DNA from: Gammaproteobacteria bacterium
Lineage (GTDB): Bacteria > Pseudomonadota > Gammaproteobacteria > GCA-001735895
NCBI GenBank assembly: GCA_027293245.1
Contig: JAPUFZ010000338.1
Location: 1-6,148, forward strand
Direction: 5' to 3'
DNA: 6,148 bases
This document shows, piece after piece, positions 5,878 through 6,148 of the stretch. A model generated the notes under the pieces. The model ran no database searches. It had not been told where the DNA came from and worked only from the letters and a program-made list of their open reading frames with translations. Each line of letters begins with the position of its first letter. The first letter of the stretch is position 1. Position numbers and translations under genes: made by a program.

Positions 5878-6148
5878 CTAATCCCGATAGGAAGAGTCTT
5901 TTTCATCAAGCAGTCTGATCACGGCATCCCAGGCCATATTGACGTACTCATGGGGTTGATCTGCCGGGGGTAAACCCTCCTGTGCAAACTGATCAATCAT
6001 ATCTTCGCGGGGGGTCACAAACTCCCTGCCAGATGCCAGTACGTCGACTTGAACCTTACAGGCACTTTCGACCGTGTAGAGATAATAAAAAGCCTCGGCC
6101 ACGCTGCGGCCAACCGTGAGTAAGCCGTGGTTATGCATAATCATTATG
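5878..6148 (-). CDS. Class II aldolase/adducin-family protein, 3' part (5' end outside window)
   Basis: The visible C-terminal 90 residues begin in the strand IMIMHNHGLLTVGRSVAEAFYYLYTVESACKVQ, the well-conserved second half of the class II aldolase (AraD/FucA) domain. The His in NHG is the third zinc ligand of fuculose-phosphate aldolase-type enzymes. The other two zinc His and the catalytic Glu would be in the missing part. The frame stays open to the right edge (Ile before the apparent ATG at 6144), so that ATG is internal. The tail ends in LLDEKDSSYRD, then TAG. Family members perform retro-aldol cleavage, epimerisation or decarboxylation of small sugar phosphates and hydroxy acids, and many are uncharacterised. 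It converges on gloA with a 34-base gap, so it belongs to another transcript and may or may not share the pathway. Confidence 0.9.
   Translation of the reverse strand, partial: IMIMHNHGLLTVGRSVAEAFYYLYTVESACKVQVDVLASGREFVTPREDMIDQFAQEGLPPADQPHEYVNMAWDAVIRLLDEKDSSYRD

Overview
The window looks like accessory (catabolic) chromosome of a Gram-negative proteobacterium, most likely a gammaproteobacterium. This is inferred from protein style (an AapP/GltL-type ABC ATPase, a short E. coli-like glyoxalase I, an Lrp/AsnC regulator), moderate base composition with AT-rich intergenic DNA, and clear AGGAG-type ribosome sites. No rRNA, tRNA, CRISPR array, transposase or insertion sequence was found, and no species can be named from sequence alone.

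Layout. At the left edge is the 3' end of a polar amino-acid ABC transporter ATPase (+ strand). Converging on it is a four-gene minus-strand series read from about 4073 down to 543: an Lrp/AsnC-family regulator, a MetX-like alpha/beta-hydrolase, an EutQ-like cupin, and a glutamine-synthetase-superfamily ligase of the GlnT/GmaS type. The first three are separated by gaps of 31 and 41 bases. The ligase follows a 111-base gap that may carry its own promoter. Diverging from the regulator across an AT-rich gap of about 200 bases is a two-gene plus-strand unit: a Rieske non-heme iron oxygenase of the carnitine/quaternary-amine oxygenase type, then glyoxalase I. At the right edge the 3' part of a class II aldolase gene converges on glyoxalase I.

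How the genes may work together (inference). The Rieske enzyme has the Glu-x-Tyr-His metal/bridge motif of oxygenases that cleave C-N bonds in quaternary amines. The GS-like ligase belongs to a superfamily whose members attach amines to the gamma-carboxyl of glutamate. An Lrp-type regulator normally senses an amino acid or related small molecule. Together with the hydrolase/acyltransferase and the cupin, this suggests an uptake-and-breakdown module for a nitrogenous compound, possibly a methylated amine or betaine-like substrate. The substrate is not determined by the sequence. No reductase for the Rieske oxygenase is in the window, so an electron donor must be encoded elsewhere.

The parts most worth a second look are the gene combination itself, the altered nucleotide/metal motif of the GS-like ligase, and an inverted repeat in the divergent control region whose two arms coincide with candidate -35 boxes facing opposite ways.
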